From Nocardiopsis sp. (GTDB lineage Bacteria > Actinomycetota > Actinomycetes > Streptosporangiales > Streptosporangiaceae), in NCBI GenBank assembly GCA_021154785.1, contig JAJKHX010000114.1:1-34197 (forward strand): a stretch of DNA of 34,197 nt, written 5' to 3'. A program made the position numbers and the translations under genes. Position 1 is the first letter of the stretch. Every line of letters begins with the position of its first letter. The notes under the pieces were generated by a model. The model was not told the origin of the DNA. It ran no database searches and was given only the letters and a program-made list of their open reading frames with translations. Shown one piece after another: positions 8,065-17,048 of this stretch.

Positions 8065-10686
8065 TCAGGCCCCCAGGGCGATGAAGGAGTAGGCGGTGGC
8101 CTGGGCCACCGGGTCATCGCTCATGGCCTGCCGGGCCCGGGTCAGGGCGGCGGCCAGTCCGGTGCCGGTCCGGAGCTGATCGTGCAGGGCGGTCATGAGG
8201 GGGACGGTGGCGGGGTCGTTGACCGGGACGACGCTGGCGATTACGCCGGCCGAGCCCAGCGAGATCAGGGCGCTGACCAGGCCGAGGAGCTCATCGGCGC
8301 CGACCGCTACGCTGACGGCCGAGCTGCAGCTGGACAGCACGACGTGGTACGGAGCCTGTTTGAGCCGTTCGAGGTCGTAGACGGTCAGCGGCCCGTCCGC
8401 CAGCTCGATCGCGGAGAACAGCGGGCTGTCATCCCGGAACGTGCCGTGCGCCGCCATGTGCACCAGCCACGCCCCGTCGATGGCGGCCATCACCCGGTCG
8501 GCGGTCGCGTCGCCATCGGCCAGGACGGTCGCGTCCGGGTACTGCCCGGTCAGGGCGCTGACCTCGGCGTCGCCGGTGAGCAGCCGCGGGCCGCCGACCA
8601 GGACCACCCGGTTCTCGTCCGGGCGGGCGGCCTGCCGGGCCCGGAGCCATGCCGATGCCGAGGGCGACACGGCCGTGGGCCGGTCTCGCAGCGAGGGCAT
8701 CATTCCCCACGGCACGGCGTGCAGTTTCCCGGTCGGCACCACCACCAGCGGCCCGTCGCCCAGCAGTCCGACCGACTCACCCAGCAGGCTGGCCTCCAGG
8801 CGGCGGCCGATCTCGGTCAGGTCGAGCCGGTGGGTACCGCGGCCGGCGCCCTCGCGGCGCAAGGCGAACAAGGCGTGGGCCAGCGCGCGGGTGGCCGTCT
8901 GGGTCGGGCCGACGTGAACCAGATGCAGCCGTCCGCCGGTGACCACGACGGCGTGCAGCTGGCCGTCGACGTCGGTGAGTTCCAGCAGGCCGGTCTCGCC
9001 GAGCTGGCCAACGAGGTCGGCGGCGCGCAAGGCCTCGGCCTGTCCGGCTGCCACCGCGGGTGTACGCAGAACCCGCTGCCGGACAGCGGTTTCAAGCCGG
9101 CGGCGTTCCCGCTCGAGCGCCGGGGCTGCGGCCCGGCTGTCCAGGGCGCTGTCCAGGCGGGTGGCGACGTTCCGCAGGGCGGCCAGGTCGGCCATCAGCT
9201 CGCTGTCGGGCGGCGGGCGTACGGGGGTGATCCGGAGCACCGTGCCGCGCCAGCGCTCGCTCCATTGCAACAGCAGCCTGGCGTCGGCCCGGCGCACGGC
9301 GTGCCGCAGCGCCATGCCCGCCAGAGCCGCGCCGTTGGCGGTGGCCAGCGTGCGCAGTTCGGTGGCGCCGAGCGTCTGCAAGTGCAGGTCGAGCAGGGCC
9401 AGGCCGCGGTCGCACGCGGCCAGCATGCCCCGCCAGTTCTCCTCGGCCTCGCACCAGGTGGCCCGGGCCAGCCAGCCCACGCTGCGGACGCGCGGCTGGC
9501 CCCGGTGCCGGGCGGCCGACGCGGTCTGCAGATGGCGTGCCGCCTCGTCGCGCCGGCCCCGGGCCAGCGCGACCCGGCCGGTGAGCAGGTGCGCGTCGAC
9601 GGCCCGGGCCGGATCGAGCTCGTCCAGCTGCGCGGTCACCCGTCGAGCCGCCTGCAGCAGCACCGCCGAACGATCCTCACCCTCCGCGAACCGGCAGAGC
9701 AGCAGGGTCAACTCGGCGCGGGCCGCCCACCACGGGCGCTGCTGGCGGCGGAACAGCCGGAAGGCTTCGGTGCTGCGATCCTGCGCGAGGCTGAAATCAC
9801 GGGTCGCGGTGGCGGCGACGGCGGAGGAATACAGCAGCTCGGCGCGCCTGGTCGCCGAGCCATGGTCCTGCTCGATCCTGGCCACCGCGGCATTGACCTC
9901 GCGCAGGGCATCTTGGGCCAGGCCGGCCGCCAGCAGCACTGTGCACTTATGGACGAACAGGTCGGCCATGAAGATGTCGAGCCCGTCCAGCAGGGCCTGG
10001 GCATGATCGAGATAGGCGAGGGCGGCGGGGAGGTCGCCTCGGATGTGCGCGGCCAGTCCGCGCTCCAGGCGGGCGAAAGCGTAGTCTGCTCGCTGGCCGC
10101 ATTCGAGCCACAGCGTCTCGACCTGGGCGTAGTCGCGGTCGGCCCGTTCGATATCGCCCATGGCGAGGTATACCGCTGCGCGGTAGTGCAGCGCACGCGC
10201 CTCCCAGACCAGGTCGCCTGTGCCGGACAGCAGGCTCACTGCGGCCCGGGCGTCCTGCAGTGCCTCGGTGTTACGGCCGAGGACAAGAAAGGCGGCGACC
10301 CTGCGGATCAAGATGCGACCCGTGAGGACGCCGCCGCCACTGCGCTCCACCAGGGAGTCCAGGACCGACAGGCCACGCCGGGGCTGGCCGGAGTGCATCA
10401 GGGCCATGCCCAGGCTGGCCGAGACGTCAGACTCCCGATCCGGGTCCCCGGCCTGGCGCGCGAACTGGCGCGCGGCCTTGAACTCCTTGATCGCCTGACC
10501 GATATCGCCAAAGTCCCTGAAGACCACGCCGGCCGCCTGGTGCGCGATCGCCGCTTGTGCCGGCGACGGGTGCCCGGCCAGCACCTCACGGGCCGCGGTG
10601 AGCGCCTCTGGTGGCCGCGACAGGGCCAGGGCCAGCAGCTTGTCTGGCTCCCAGGCCACCGAGGCGACATCAGGCACGACCGGCAT
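8065..10686 (-). CDS. TPR-repeat CHAT domain protein (caspase/separase-like protease)
   Basis: N-terminal ~500 aa TPR-like helices; C-terminal CHAT: HMAAHG (His codon 8446-8448) and VVLSSCSS (Cys codon 8326-8328). Confidence 0.9.
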   Translation of the reverse strand: MPVVPDVASVAWEPDKLLALALSRPPEALTAAREVLAGHPSPAQAAIAHQAAGVVFRDFGDIGQAIKEFKAARQFARQAGDPDRESDVSASLGMALMHSGQPRRGLSVLDSLVERSGGGVLTGRILIRRVAAFLVLGRNTEALQDARAAVSLLSGTGDLVWEARALHYRAAVYLAMGDIERADRDYAQVETLWLECGQRADYAFARLERGLAAHIRGDLPAALAYLDHAQALLDGLDIFMADLFVHKCTVLLAAGLAQDALREVNAAVARIEQDHGSATRRAELLYSSAVAATATRDFSLAQDRSTEAFRLFRRQQRPWWAARAELTLLLCRFAEGEDRSAVLLQAARRVTAQLDELDPARAVDAHLLTGRVALARGRRDEAARHLQTASAARHRGQPRVRSVGWLARATWCEAEENWRGMLAACDRGLALLDLHLQTLGATELRTLATANGAALAGMALRHAVRRADARLLLQWSERWRGTVLRITPVRPPPDSELMADLAALRNVATRLDSALDSRAAAPALERERRRLETAVRQRVLRTPAVAAGQAEALRAADLVGQLGETGLLELTDVDGQLHAVVVTGGRLHLVHVGPTQTATRALAHALFALRREGAGRGTHRLDLTEIGRRLEASLLGESVGLLGDGPLVVVPTGKLHAVPWGMMPSLRDRPTAVSPSASAWLRARQAARPDENRVVLVGGPRLLTGDAEVSALTGQYPDATVLADGDATADRVMAAIDGAWLVHMAAHGTFRDDSPLFSAIELADGPLTVYDLERLKQAPYHVVLSSCSSAVSVAVGADELLGLVSALISLGSAGVIASVVPVNDPATVPLMTALHDQLRTGTGLAAALTRARQAMSDDPVAQATAYSFIALGA

Positions 10687-10749
10687 TTACGAATCGTATT
10701 TAGTGTTTCAGCATTCCGTCGAGACCATCACCTGAGCAGAGAGGCATAC

Positions 10750-12042
10750 ATGCCTGTAAACGACCGCGCGAGGGCGCAGGCCCAGCTGATCTTTAACGGA
10801 CATCCCGGCGCCGCGGCGCACCCGGCCCCCGACCGCTGGGAGGATGTGGACGACTTCGATTACCTCTACCGTGAGTACGCCGTTCTCGTCCGCGCCGAGG
10901 ACGTGGAGGAGGTGACCGGCGAGCTGGGGCGGATCTTCGAGGACGCCGGCTACGGAGACGTCCCGGAGGGGGAGGCGCGGGACATCCAGCGCGAGCAGGT
11001 CAGCCGGGGCCTCGTCCGCCTGACCGTGCCGACCACACCGACACTGGTGCCGGACCTCATCGGTCGCCTCGACGCGGCTCTCGGGCCGGGGGTGGCCAGG
11101 CCCGAGCATAAGGTGTACGTCTGCCCGAATCCGTGTCCCGCCACCGAGCCGGGCGTGGTGCCGTCGGGCACCACCGAACCCGTCCCGCCGCCCGACCCTG
11201 CCCTGCGTGTGCCCTGGGCGGGAAACAACGGTAGCGGCGTCAACGTCAGCGTGATCGACACCGGGCTGATCCCGAACGCCGCCGCCGGTCACCCCTGGCT
11301 GGCCGGGGTGCAGGGCACGGCGGAGGAGCCGTACACCACCGACAGCGCCGGCGACTCGGTGATCGTCCCGTACGCCGGTCACGGGACGTTCGTCGCCGGC
11401 GTGCTGCGTTGCGTGGCTCCGAAGGCGTCGGTCTACGTCGAGCGGGCCTTCGACATCGCCGGCGCCGACTACGAGACCCGCCTGCTGGGCAGCCTGGAGG
11501 ACGCGCTCGCACGGGATCCGGACATTCTCGTATTCACCTTCACCTCCACCACCCACCGCGATCAGTCCCTGCATACCTTCGACGAGCTGTACGAGCGGCG
11601 CATTCGCAGCATCAAGGGCCTGGTCGTACTCGCCCCGGCGGGCAACGAAGGGTCGCCGCGCCTGCACTGGCCCGCCGCCCACCCGGGGGTGATCGCCGTG
11701 GGTGCCCTGGCCGCGAACTGGCGGGACCGGGCACGCTTCAGCAACTACGGCCGGTGGGTGGACGTGTACGCGCCGGGCGAGGATCTCGTCAACGCTTTTC
11801 CGGAGGGAACATACGTGTGCACCGAGCCGCCCGATGTCGGGCAGCGCCGGCACTTCCACGGAATGGCCCTGTGGAGCGGAACATCGTTCAGCACCCCGCT
11901 TGTCGCCGGGCTGATCGCCGCCCGGATGTCGCAGACGGGGGAGAACGCCAGCCAGGCCGCCGACGCGCTCCTGCGGCTGGCCGCCAGCCAGGCGATTCCC
12001 GGCGTCGGCCCGGTGCTCTATCCCGGCCAGGCCCTGTCGTAA
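10750..12042 (+). CDS. S8 family (subtilisin-like) serine peptidase without signal peptide
   Basis: Triad motifs VIDTGL (Asp 11257-11259), YAGHGTFVAGVL (His 11380-11382), GTSFSTPLVAG (Ser 11884-11886); ATG with agagagg RBS. Confidence 0.9.
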   Translation: MPVNDRARAQAQLIFNGHPGAAAHPAPDRWEDVDDFDYLYREYAVLVRAEDVEEVTGELGRIFEDAGYGDVPEGEARDIQREQVSRGLVRLTVPTTPTLVPDLIGRLDAALGPGVARPEHKVYVCPNPCPATEPGVVPSGTTEPVPPPDPALRVPWAGNNGSGVNVSVIDTGLIPNAAAGHPWLAGVQGTAEEPYTTDSAGDSVIVPYAGHGTFVAGVLRCVAPKASVYVERAFDIAGADYETRLLGSLEDALARDPDILVFTFTSTTHRDQSLHTFDELYERRIRSIKGLVVLAPAGNEGSPRLHWPAAHPGVIAVGALAANWRDRARFSNYGRWVDVYAPGEDLVNAFPEGTYVCTEPPDVGQRRHFHGMALWSGTSFSTPLVAGLIAARMSQTGENASQAADALLRLAASQAIPGVGPVLYPGQALS

Positions 12043-12061
12043 GCCCGGGCCAGGACGGGCC

Positions 12062-13771
12062 TCAGATAGCCTCCACTTCCGGGTAGGCGGGTTCCCACAT
12101 GGCCGCGCGGACCCGCTCGGCCAGTCCGTCGAGCGGCACCTCGGACAGCCCCTCGGCCACCGCGGCCCGGGCCACCGCCTCGCCCACCGCGGCGGACACC
12201 TCGCGCAGGCTGGTGACCGGCGGCAGCACGGCCGCGCCGGGACTGGTGACGTCGGCCAGCCCGGCCAGCGCGTTGGCCGCGGCGGCCAGCATGGCGTCGC
12301 TGACGCGGCGGGCCCGGGCGACGGTGACGCCGAGACCGAGGCCGGGGAAGATCAGCGCGTTGTTGGCCTGGGCGACCTGGTACTCGACCCCGCCGTAGCT
12401 CACCGGCGGGAACGGGCTGCCGGTCGCGATGAGCGCCCGGCCCCCGGTCCAGGCGATCAGGTCGGCGGCCTGGGCCTCGGAGCGGGAGGTCGGGTTGGAC
12501 AGCGGCATGATGACCGGCCGCTCGGAATAGCCGGCCATCGCGGTGACGATCGGCTCGGAGAACGCCCCGGGCTGGGTGGAGGTCCCGATCAGCATGGTGG
12601 GACGGGTCCGGGTCACCACCTCGGCCAGGCCGATGCACCCGTCCGCGTCACGCTCCCACCCGGCTACCTCCGCGGCGGTCCGGGCGTACGGCACCTGGAA
12701 GTCGCGCAGCGTCCCCGGGTAGCCCTCGGCGAGCAGGCCCTTGCTGCCGAGGGCGTAGAACCGGGTCATGGCCTCCGCCGGGCTGAGGCCGTCGTCGATC
12801 ATGACCTGCCGCAGCGCGTCGGCGATCCCGATCCCGGCCGTGCCCGCGCCGTGGATCACGATCACCTGGTCGCGCATCGCGGTGCCCGCGGCCCGGGTGG
12901 CACCCAGCGCGGCGGCCAGCACCACGGCGGCGGTGCCCTGGATGTCGTCGTTGAACGTGCAGCAGCTGCCGGCGTACTTCAGCAGGATCCGGCGGGCGTT
13001 GGCGGCGCCGAAATCCTCCCAGTGCAGCATCGCGTGCGGGAACAGCTTGGCCGCGGCGCTGACGTAGGCGTCGATCAGCTGGTCGTACCGCTCGTCCCGC
13101 ACCCGCGGGTGCCGGGCGCCCAGGTACATGTCCTCGGCCAGCAGGGCCTCGTTGTCGGTCCCGGTGTCCAGCACGACCGGGATGACCCGGCGGGGGTGCA
13201 GCCCGGCCGCCGCGGTGTAGACGGCCAGTTTCCCGTCCGCGATCGCGATGCCGCCCACCCCCCAGTCGCCGATGCCCAGGATGCCCTCGGAGTCGGTGGC
13301 GACGATCAGGTCTACCTCGTCGGCTTCCAGCCCGTAGTTGCGGAAGGCCGTCTCCACCTGGTCAGGGTGATCCACCGACAGGTACACCCCGCGCGGGCGG
13401 GCGAACTCCAGGCTGTACCGCTCGATCACGGTCCCGATCGTCGGGGTGTACACGATCGGCAGCATCTCGTGGATGTGCTCGGCCAGCAGCCGGTAGAACA
13501 GCACCTCGTTGCGGTTGCGTATCTGGCCGAGATGCAGGCTCTTGGCCAGGTCGTCAGGCTGGCGCAGGTACTGCGCGTAGACCCGGCGCAGCTGCCCCTC
13601 GATCGTCGAGACGCCGCCGGGCAGCAGGCCGGTGAGCCCGAGCGCCTCCCGTTCGGCCAGCGTGAAGGCGGTGCCCTTGTTGAGCATGGGCGAGAAGAGC
13701 ACCGAGGTGCCCCGCAGCCGGACCCTGGCTACCGTGCCGGTCTGGTCGAGCTCGAACGGACGATCTGGCAT
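12062..13771 (-). CDS. NAD-dependent malic enzyme
   Basis: LPIVYTPTIGTVIERYSLEFARPRGVYLS, VATDSEGILGIGDWGVGGI, FNDDIQGTAAVVLA, IHGAGTAGIGIADAL. Confidence 0.93.
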   Translation of the reverse strand: MPDRPFELDQTGTVARVRLRGTSVLFSPMLNKGTAFTLAEREALGLTGLLPGGVSTIEGQLRRVYAQYLRQPDDLAKSLHLGQIRNRNEVLFYRLLAEHIHEMLPIVYTPTIGTVIERYSLEFARPRGVYLSVDHPDQVETAFRNYGLEADEVDLIVATDSEGILGIGDWGVGGIAIADGKLAVYTAAAGLHPRRVIPVVLDTGTDNEALLAEDMYLGARHPRVRDERYDQLIDAYVSAAAKLFPHAMLHWEDFGAANARRILLKYAGSCCTFNDDIQGTAAVVLAAALGATRAAGTAMRDQVIVIHGAGTAGIGIADALRQVMIDDGLSPAEAMTRFYALGSKGLLAEGYPGTLRDFQVPYARTAAEVAGWERDADGCIGLAEVVTRTRPTMLIGTSTQPGAFSEPIVTAMAGYSERPVIMPLSNPTSRSEAQAADLIAWTGGRALIATGSPFPPVSYGGVEYQVAQANNALIFPGLGLGVTVARARRVSDAMLAAAANALAGLADVTSPGAAVLPPVTSLREVSAAVGEAVARAAVAEGLSEVPLDGLAERVRAAMWEPAYPEVEAI

Positions 13772-13873
13772 TGCGTCACCTCGTGTCCGGGCCAACGTGC
13801 GTGTGCCAAGAAGTAACACACGACGAACCCGTCGCGCACCCGGAGCCGGTGACGCGATGCCAGAAGCCGTCTC

Positions 13874-14503
13874 TCAGTCGAACGAGGGCTTGCGGTCCCT
13901 GCTCCGCTTGAGCTCGAAGAAGCCGTCGGTCCCGGTGACCAGCGCCACCCCGTCGTACAGCCGTCCGGCCGCCTCGCCGCGCGGCGCGGGCGTGATGACC
14001 GGGCCGAAGATGGTGTTCCCGGCGATGCGGATGACCGGGGTGCCGACGTCGATGCCGACCTGGTCGAAGGCCTCGTTGTGGGAGTCCTTGATGAGCTGGT
14101 CGAGCTCGTCGCTGTCCGCGGCGGCGGCCAGCGAGGCGGGCAGGCCCACCTCGGCCAGGGCCTCGGGGATCACCTGCGGGTCCTCACGACGGCCCTCGTT
14201 GTGGAGCCGGGTGCCGATCGCGGTGTACAGCGGCCCGAGGATGTCGGTGCCGCTGTGCTGGGCGGCGGCCGCGACGACCCGGATCGGCCCCCAGGCCTTG
14301 CTCATCCGCTCCAGGTACTCCTCGTTCAGGCCCTGGCCCTCATGCTGGATCAGGTTGAGGTAGGCCAGGGACATGATCCGCCAGTCGGTGCGCACCGGCC
14401 GGACCTTCTCGACCTCCAGCATCCAGCGGGAGGTGATCCAGGCCCAGGGGCACAGCGGGTCGAACCAGAACTGAACGTCTTCTCTTTCCGTCTGTTCCGT
14501 CAC
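13874..14503 (-). CDS. DsbA-fold oxidoreductase, mycothiol-dependent nitroreductase Rv2466c-like
   Basis: FWFDPLCPWAWITSRWMLEVEKVR... GTPVIRIAGNTIFGPVITPAPRGEAAGRL...FFELKRSRDRKPSFD closely resembles Rv2466c as recalled. Confidence 0.85.
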   Translation of the reverse strand: MTEQTEREDVQFWFDPLCPWAWITSRWMLEVEKVRPVRTDWRIMSLAYLNLIQHEGQGLNEEYLERMSKAWGPIRVVAAAAQHSGTDILGPLYTAIGTRLHNEGRREDPQVIPEALAEVGLPASLAAAADSDELDQLIKDSHNEAFDQVGIDVGTPVIRIAGNTIFGPVITPAPRGEAAGRLYDGVALVTGTDGFFELKRSRDRKPSFD

Positions 14504-14549
14504 GACCGCGCCAACCGCCGCCGGCGCGCCGCTATTCCCCGCCCCGGCC

Positions 14550-15344
14550 TCAGGACCCGGCGCCGCCGGACAGGACGAACCCGGTGACGGCCGCGGCCAC
14601 GTCGCGGTGCACGGTCTCGTTGAGGATGTCGTGGCGGGCCCCGGCGAACTCGGCCAGGCGGGCCCGCTTCAGCCGCCCGGCCCACTCCCGGGCGTGCCCG
14701 GCCGGTACCACCGGGTCCTCCGCGCCGTGCACGAACAGGACGGGCAGCGTCACCTGCCCGAAGCCGGCGGCCAGCTCATCCCAGGCCGCGGGGAGCACGT
14801 CAGCCAGGCTGCGGGCGCCGGCCGCGCTGGTGAACGCCAGCGGATCGTAGGCCAGCTCGTCCAGGTAGAACGGATCACCGGACAGGCCGGCCGGATCCAG
14901 GTCAAGGTCCGGGGCGTCAGCGTCGCCAAGCGCGACAACCCAGTCCAGCGGGGAGATCGCCGCTCCGGACAGGATGAGCCCCGCGTACCGGCCGGGGTCG
15001 CGGGCCGCCGACACGGCGGCGGCCGCCGCCCCGAGCGAGTGCCCGGCCAGCCAGACCGGCCGTCCCGGCTGGGCCGCCTCGGCGATGGCGGTCAGCCGGC
15101 GTCCGTTCTCCACCAGGTCGTCGATGGACCGGATGACGGCCCGGTCGCCGTCGGTGAGCCCGTGGCCGATCTCGTCGAGCGCCCACAGGTCGATCCCGGC
15201 GTTGTTCAGCGCGTTCCCGTACCGGTGGTACAGGCCTGAGTGCTCGCCGAAGCCGTGCAGGAAGACCACCGTCGCGGCGCTGGGGGCCGGGACGCGCCAG
15301 GCCTTGTAGTACACCTGTCCGGTTACTCCGCTGAAAGTGGGCAC
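14550..15344 (-). CDS. Alpha/beta hydrolase (monoacylglycerol lipase-like)
   Basis: FLHGFGEHSGLYHRY, GHSLGAAAAAVSA, FVHGAEDPVVPAGHAR; GTG start 15344 with AGGAG RBS. Confidence 0.85.
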   Translation of the reverse strand: MPTFSGVTGQVYYKAWRVPAPSAATVVFLHGFGEHSGLYHRYGNALNNAGIDLWALDEIGHGLTDGDRAVIRSIDDLVENGRRLTAIAEAAQPGRPVWLAGHSLGAAAAAVSAARDPGRYAGLILSGAAISPLDWVVALGDADAPDLDLDPAGLSGDPFYLDELAYDPLAFTSAAGARSLADVLPAAWDELAAGFGQVTLPVLFVHGAEDPVVPAGHAREWAGRLKRARLAEFAGARHDILNETVHRDVAAAVTGFVLSGGAGS

Positions 15345-15369
15345 GCCTGCTCCTGTCTTCTTACCGGCA

Positions 15370-16596
15370 CTATGTATTAATCGTGCCCGGGGCCGCCTCG
15401 TCAAGGGGGCGGGTGCGCTGATCTCGCCGCGTCAGGGCGGGACTACCCGGCCGGGCGGCGGGGAACGCGTGGCGGCGCGCGACCGCGACCGTGCCCAGCG
15501 CGGCGGCGCCGAACGCCAGCGTGACCCAGGGCAGGCCGGCCGGCCCGGCCCGGCCCAGGACCAGGCCGCCGGCCAGTGACCCGGCGGCGATGCCGGCGTT
15601 GTACACCGTGGTCTGCAGGGCGGTCGCCACGTCGGCGCGAGCCGGGCCGGCCGCGTCGATCAGCGCCGTCTGCAGCAGCGCCGGCGCCCCGCCGAACGCC
15701 GCGCCCCACAGCGCCACCGCGGCCAGCAGCGCGGCCGGCTGGCGCCCGGCCAGGCCCAGGGCCGTCATCGCCGCGGCGATCATGGCCATGGCGGTGAGCA
15801 GCGCCAGCCGCAGGTACCGGTCGGCGGCGATGCCGGCGATCCAGATCCCGGCCACGGTCGCCACGCCGAACACCAGCAGGACGAGCCCGGCCCGGCCCGG
15901 TGCGAAGGGGGCGAGGTAGGTGTACATCGCCTGGTGCCCGGTGAGCAGCAGCACGGTGGCGGCGAGCACGGCGGGCACGCCGGGTCCGGACGCCACCTGG
16001 CGGAGCGGGACCCGGCGGGCCGGGGGCTCGCCGCCGAGGGCGGGGACCTGGCTCCCGGTCCAGGGCACCAGCAGCAGCGCCACGGCCGCCAGCAGGCCGA
16101 AGACGGCCCGCCAGCCGAGCAGGCCGGCCAGCGCCGCCCCGGCCGGGATGCCGGCGGACAGCGCGACGGTGATGCCGCCCAGGACGACCGCGATGGCCCG
16201 GCCGCGCTGGGCGGCCGGCACCATCCGCGCCGCGTAGCCGGCCAGCATCGACCACAGGGCGCCGCCCATGACGCCCGCCAGCAGCCGGGCCGCGAAGGTC
16301 AGCGGGTACCAGGGCGAGATCGCGGTCACCGCGTCGAGCAGCGCGAAGCCGGCCAGCACCGCCTGCAGCACGGGCCGCCGGGGCAGCCCCCGCAGGGCCG
16401 CGGTGACCGGGATCGCGGCCAGCGCCGAGGCGACCGCGAACGCGCTGACCAGCAGCCCGGCCCGCGCCTCCGGCACGTGCAGGCCGCTGCTCAGCTGCGG
16501 GAGCAGGCCGGCCGGGAGCAGGTCGGTCGTCACGTCGGTGAAGGCCGCCGTGGCCAGGGCCAGCAGGCCCGCCCAGGGAAACGCGTCGGGAAGCAT
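15370..16596 (-). CDS. MFS transporter
   Basis: 12-TM hydrophobic pattern, MFS signature AARLLAGVMGGALWSMLAGYAARMVP. Confidence 0.85.
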   Translation of the reverse strand: MLPDAFPWAGLLALATAAFTDVTTDLLPAGLLPQLSSGLHVPEARAGLLVSAFAVASALAAIPVTAALRGLPRRPVLQAVLAGFALLDAVTAISPWYPLTFAARLLAGVMGGALWSMLAGYAARMVPAAQRGRAIAVVLGGITVALSAGIPAGAALAGLLGWRAVFGLLAAVALLLVPWTGSQVPALGGEPPARRVPLRQVASGPGVPAVLAATVLLLTGHQAMYTYLAPFAPGRAGLVLLVFGVATVAGIWIAGIAADRYLRLALLTAMAMIAAAMTALGLAGRQPAALLAAVALWGAAFGGAPALLQTALIDAAGPARADVATALQTTVYNAGIAAGSLAGGLVLGRAGPAGLPWVTLAFGAAALGTVAVARRHAFPAARPGSPALTRRDQRTRPLDEAAPGTINT

Positions 16597-16611
16597 TCCG
16601 CCATGGTCCGA

Positions 16612-16631
16612 CCTTCACATCAGTGTGAAGG
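16612..16631. promoter_or_regulatory. Palindromic putative MerR operator between MFS and merR-like gene
   Basis: Perfect CCTTCACA-tcag-TGTGAAGG dyad between divergent genes. Confidence 0.6.
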
Positions 16632-16649
16632 CAAATCCTGGGAGCACCG

Positions 16650-17048
16650 GTGCGGATCGGTGAGCTGTCCGCCCGGACGGGCGTCCCCGCCCGGCTGCTG
16701 CGCTACTACGAAGAGCAGGACCTGCTGCACCCCGAGCGGGACGCCAGCGGGTACCGCAGCTACGGCGAGGCCGACGCCGGCCGCGTCGAGCAGATCCGGG
16801 GGCTGCTCGACGCCGGCCTCACCACCGAGATCATCCGCCAGCTCCTGCCGTTCCTCGGCGGCGGCATCCACCTGCCCGCGCCGTGCCTGACTGCGGACAT
16901 GGCGCAGCTGCTGGAACTACAGGCCAGCCGGCTCGGGCGGCGCATCGACTGCCTGAGCCGCAACCGGGACGCCCTGCTGGGCTACCTGGCCGCCATCCGC
17001 GGGCCGCTACAGGACCGCTTCGGCGAGCAGGGTGACCTGGTCGGGTGA
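16650..17048 (+). CDS. MerR family transcriptional regulator
   Basis: VRIGELSARTGVPARLLRYYEEQDLLHPERDASGYRSYGEADAGRVEQIRGLLDAGL; GTG start with ggag RBS. Confidence 0.9.
   Translation: MRIGELSARTGVPARLLRYYEEQDLLHPERDASGYRSYGEADAGRVEQIRGLLDAGLTTEIIRQLLPFLGGGIHLPAPCLTADMAQLLELQASRLGRRIDCLSRNRDALLGYLAAIRGPLQDRFGEQGDLVG

Noticed and set aside
8044-10749. Single 1332-aa + strand ORF (8044-12042) in the ORF track
   Set aside because: Its first ~900 codons are the antisense of the TPR-CHAT gene (GC-rich frame artefact); the S8 peptidase begins at ATG 10750 with its own RBS.
12043-12060. GCCCG...CGGGC hairpin between S8 and malic enzyme genes
   Set aside because: Only 5-bp stem with no T-tract; expected by chance in this GC content.
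17007-17048. 42-bp convergent overlap of MerR and LLM genes
   Set aside because: Ordinary tail-to-tail overlap in compact actinobacterial genomes.
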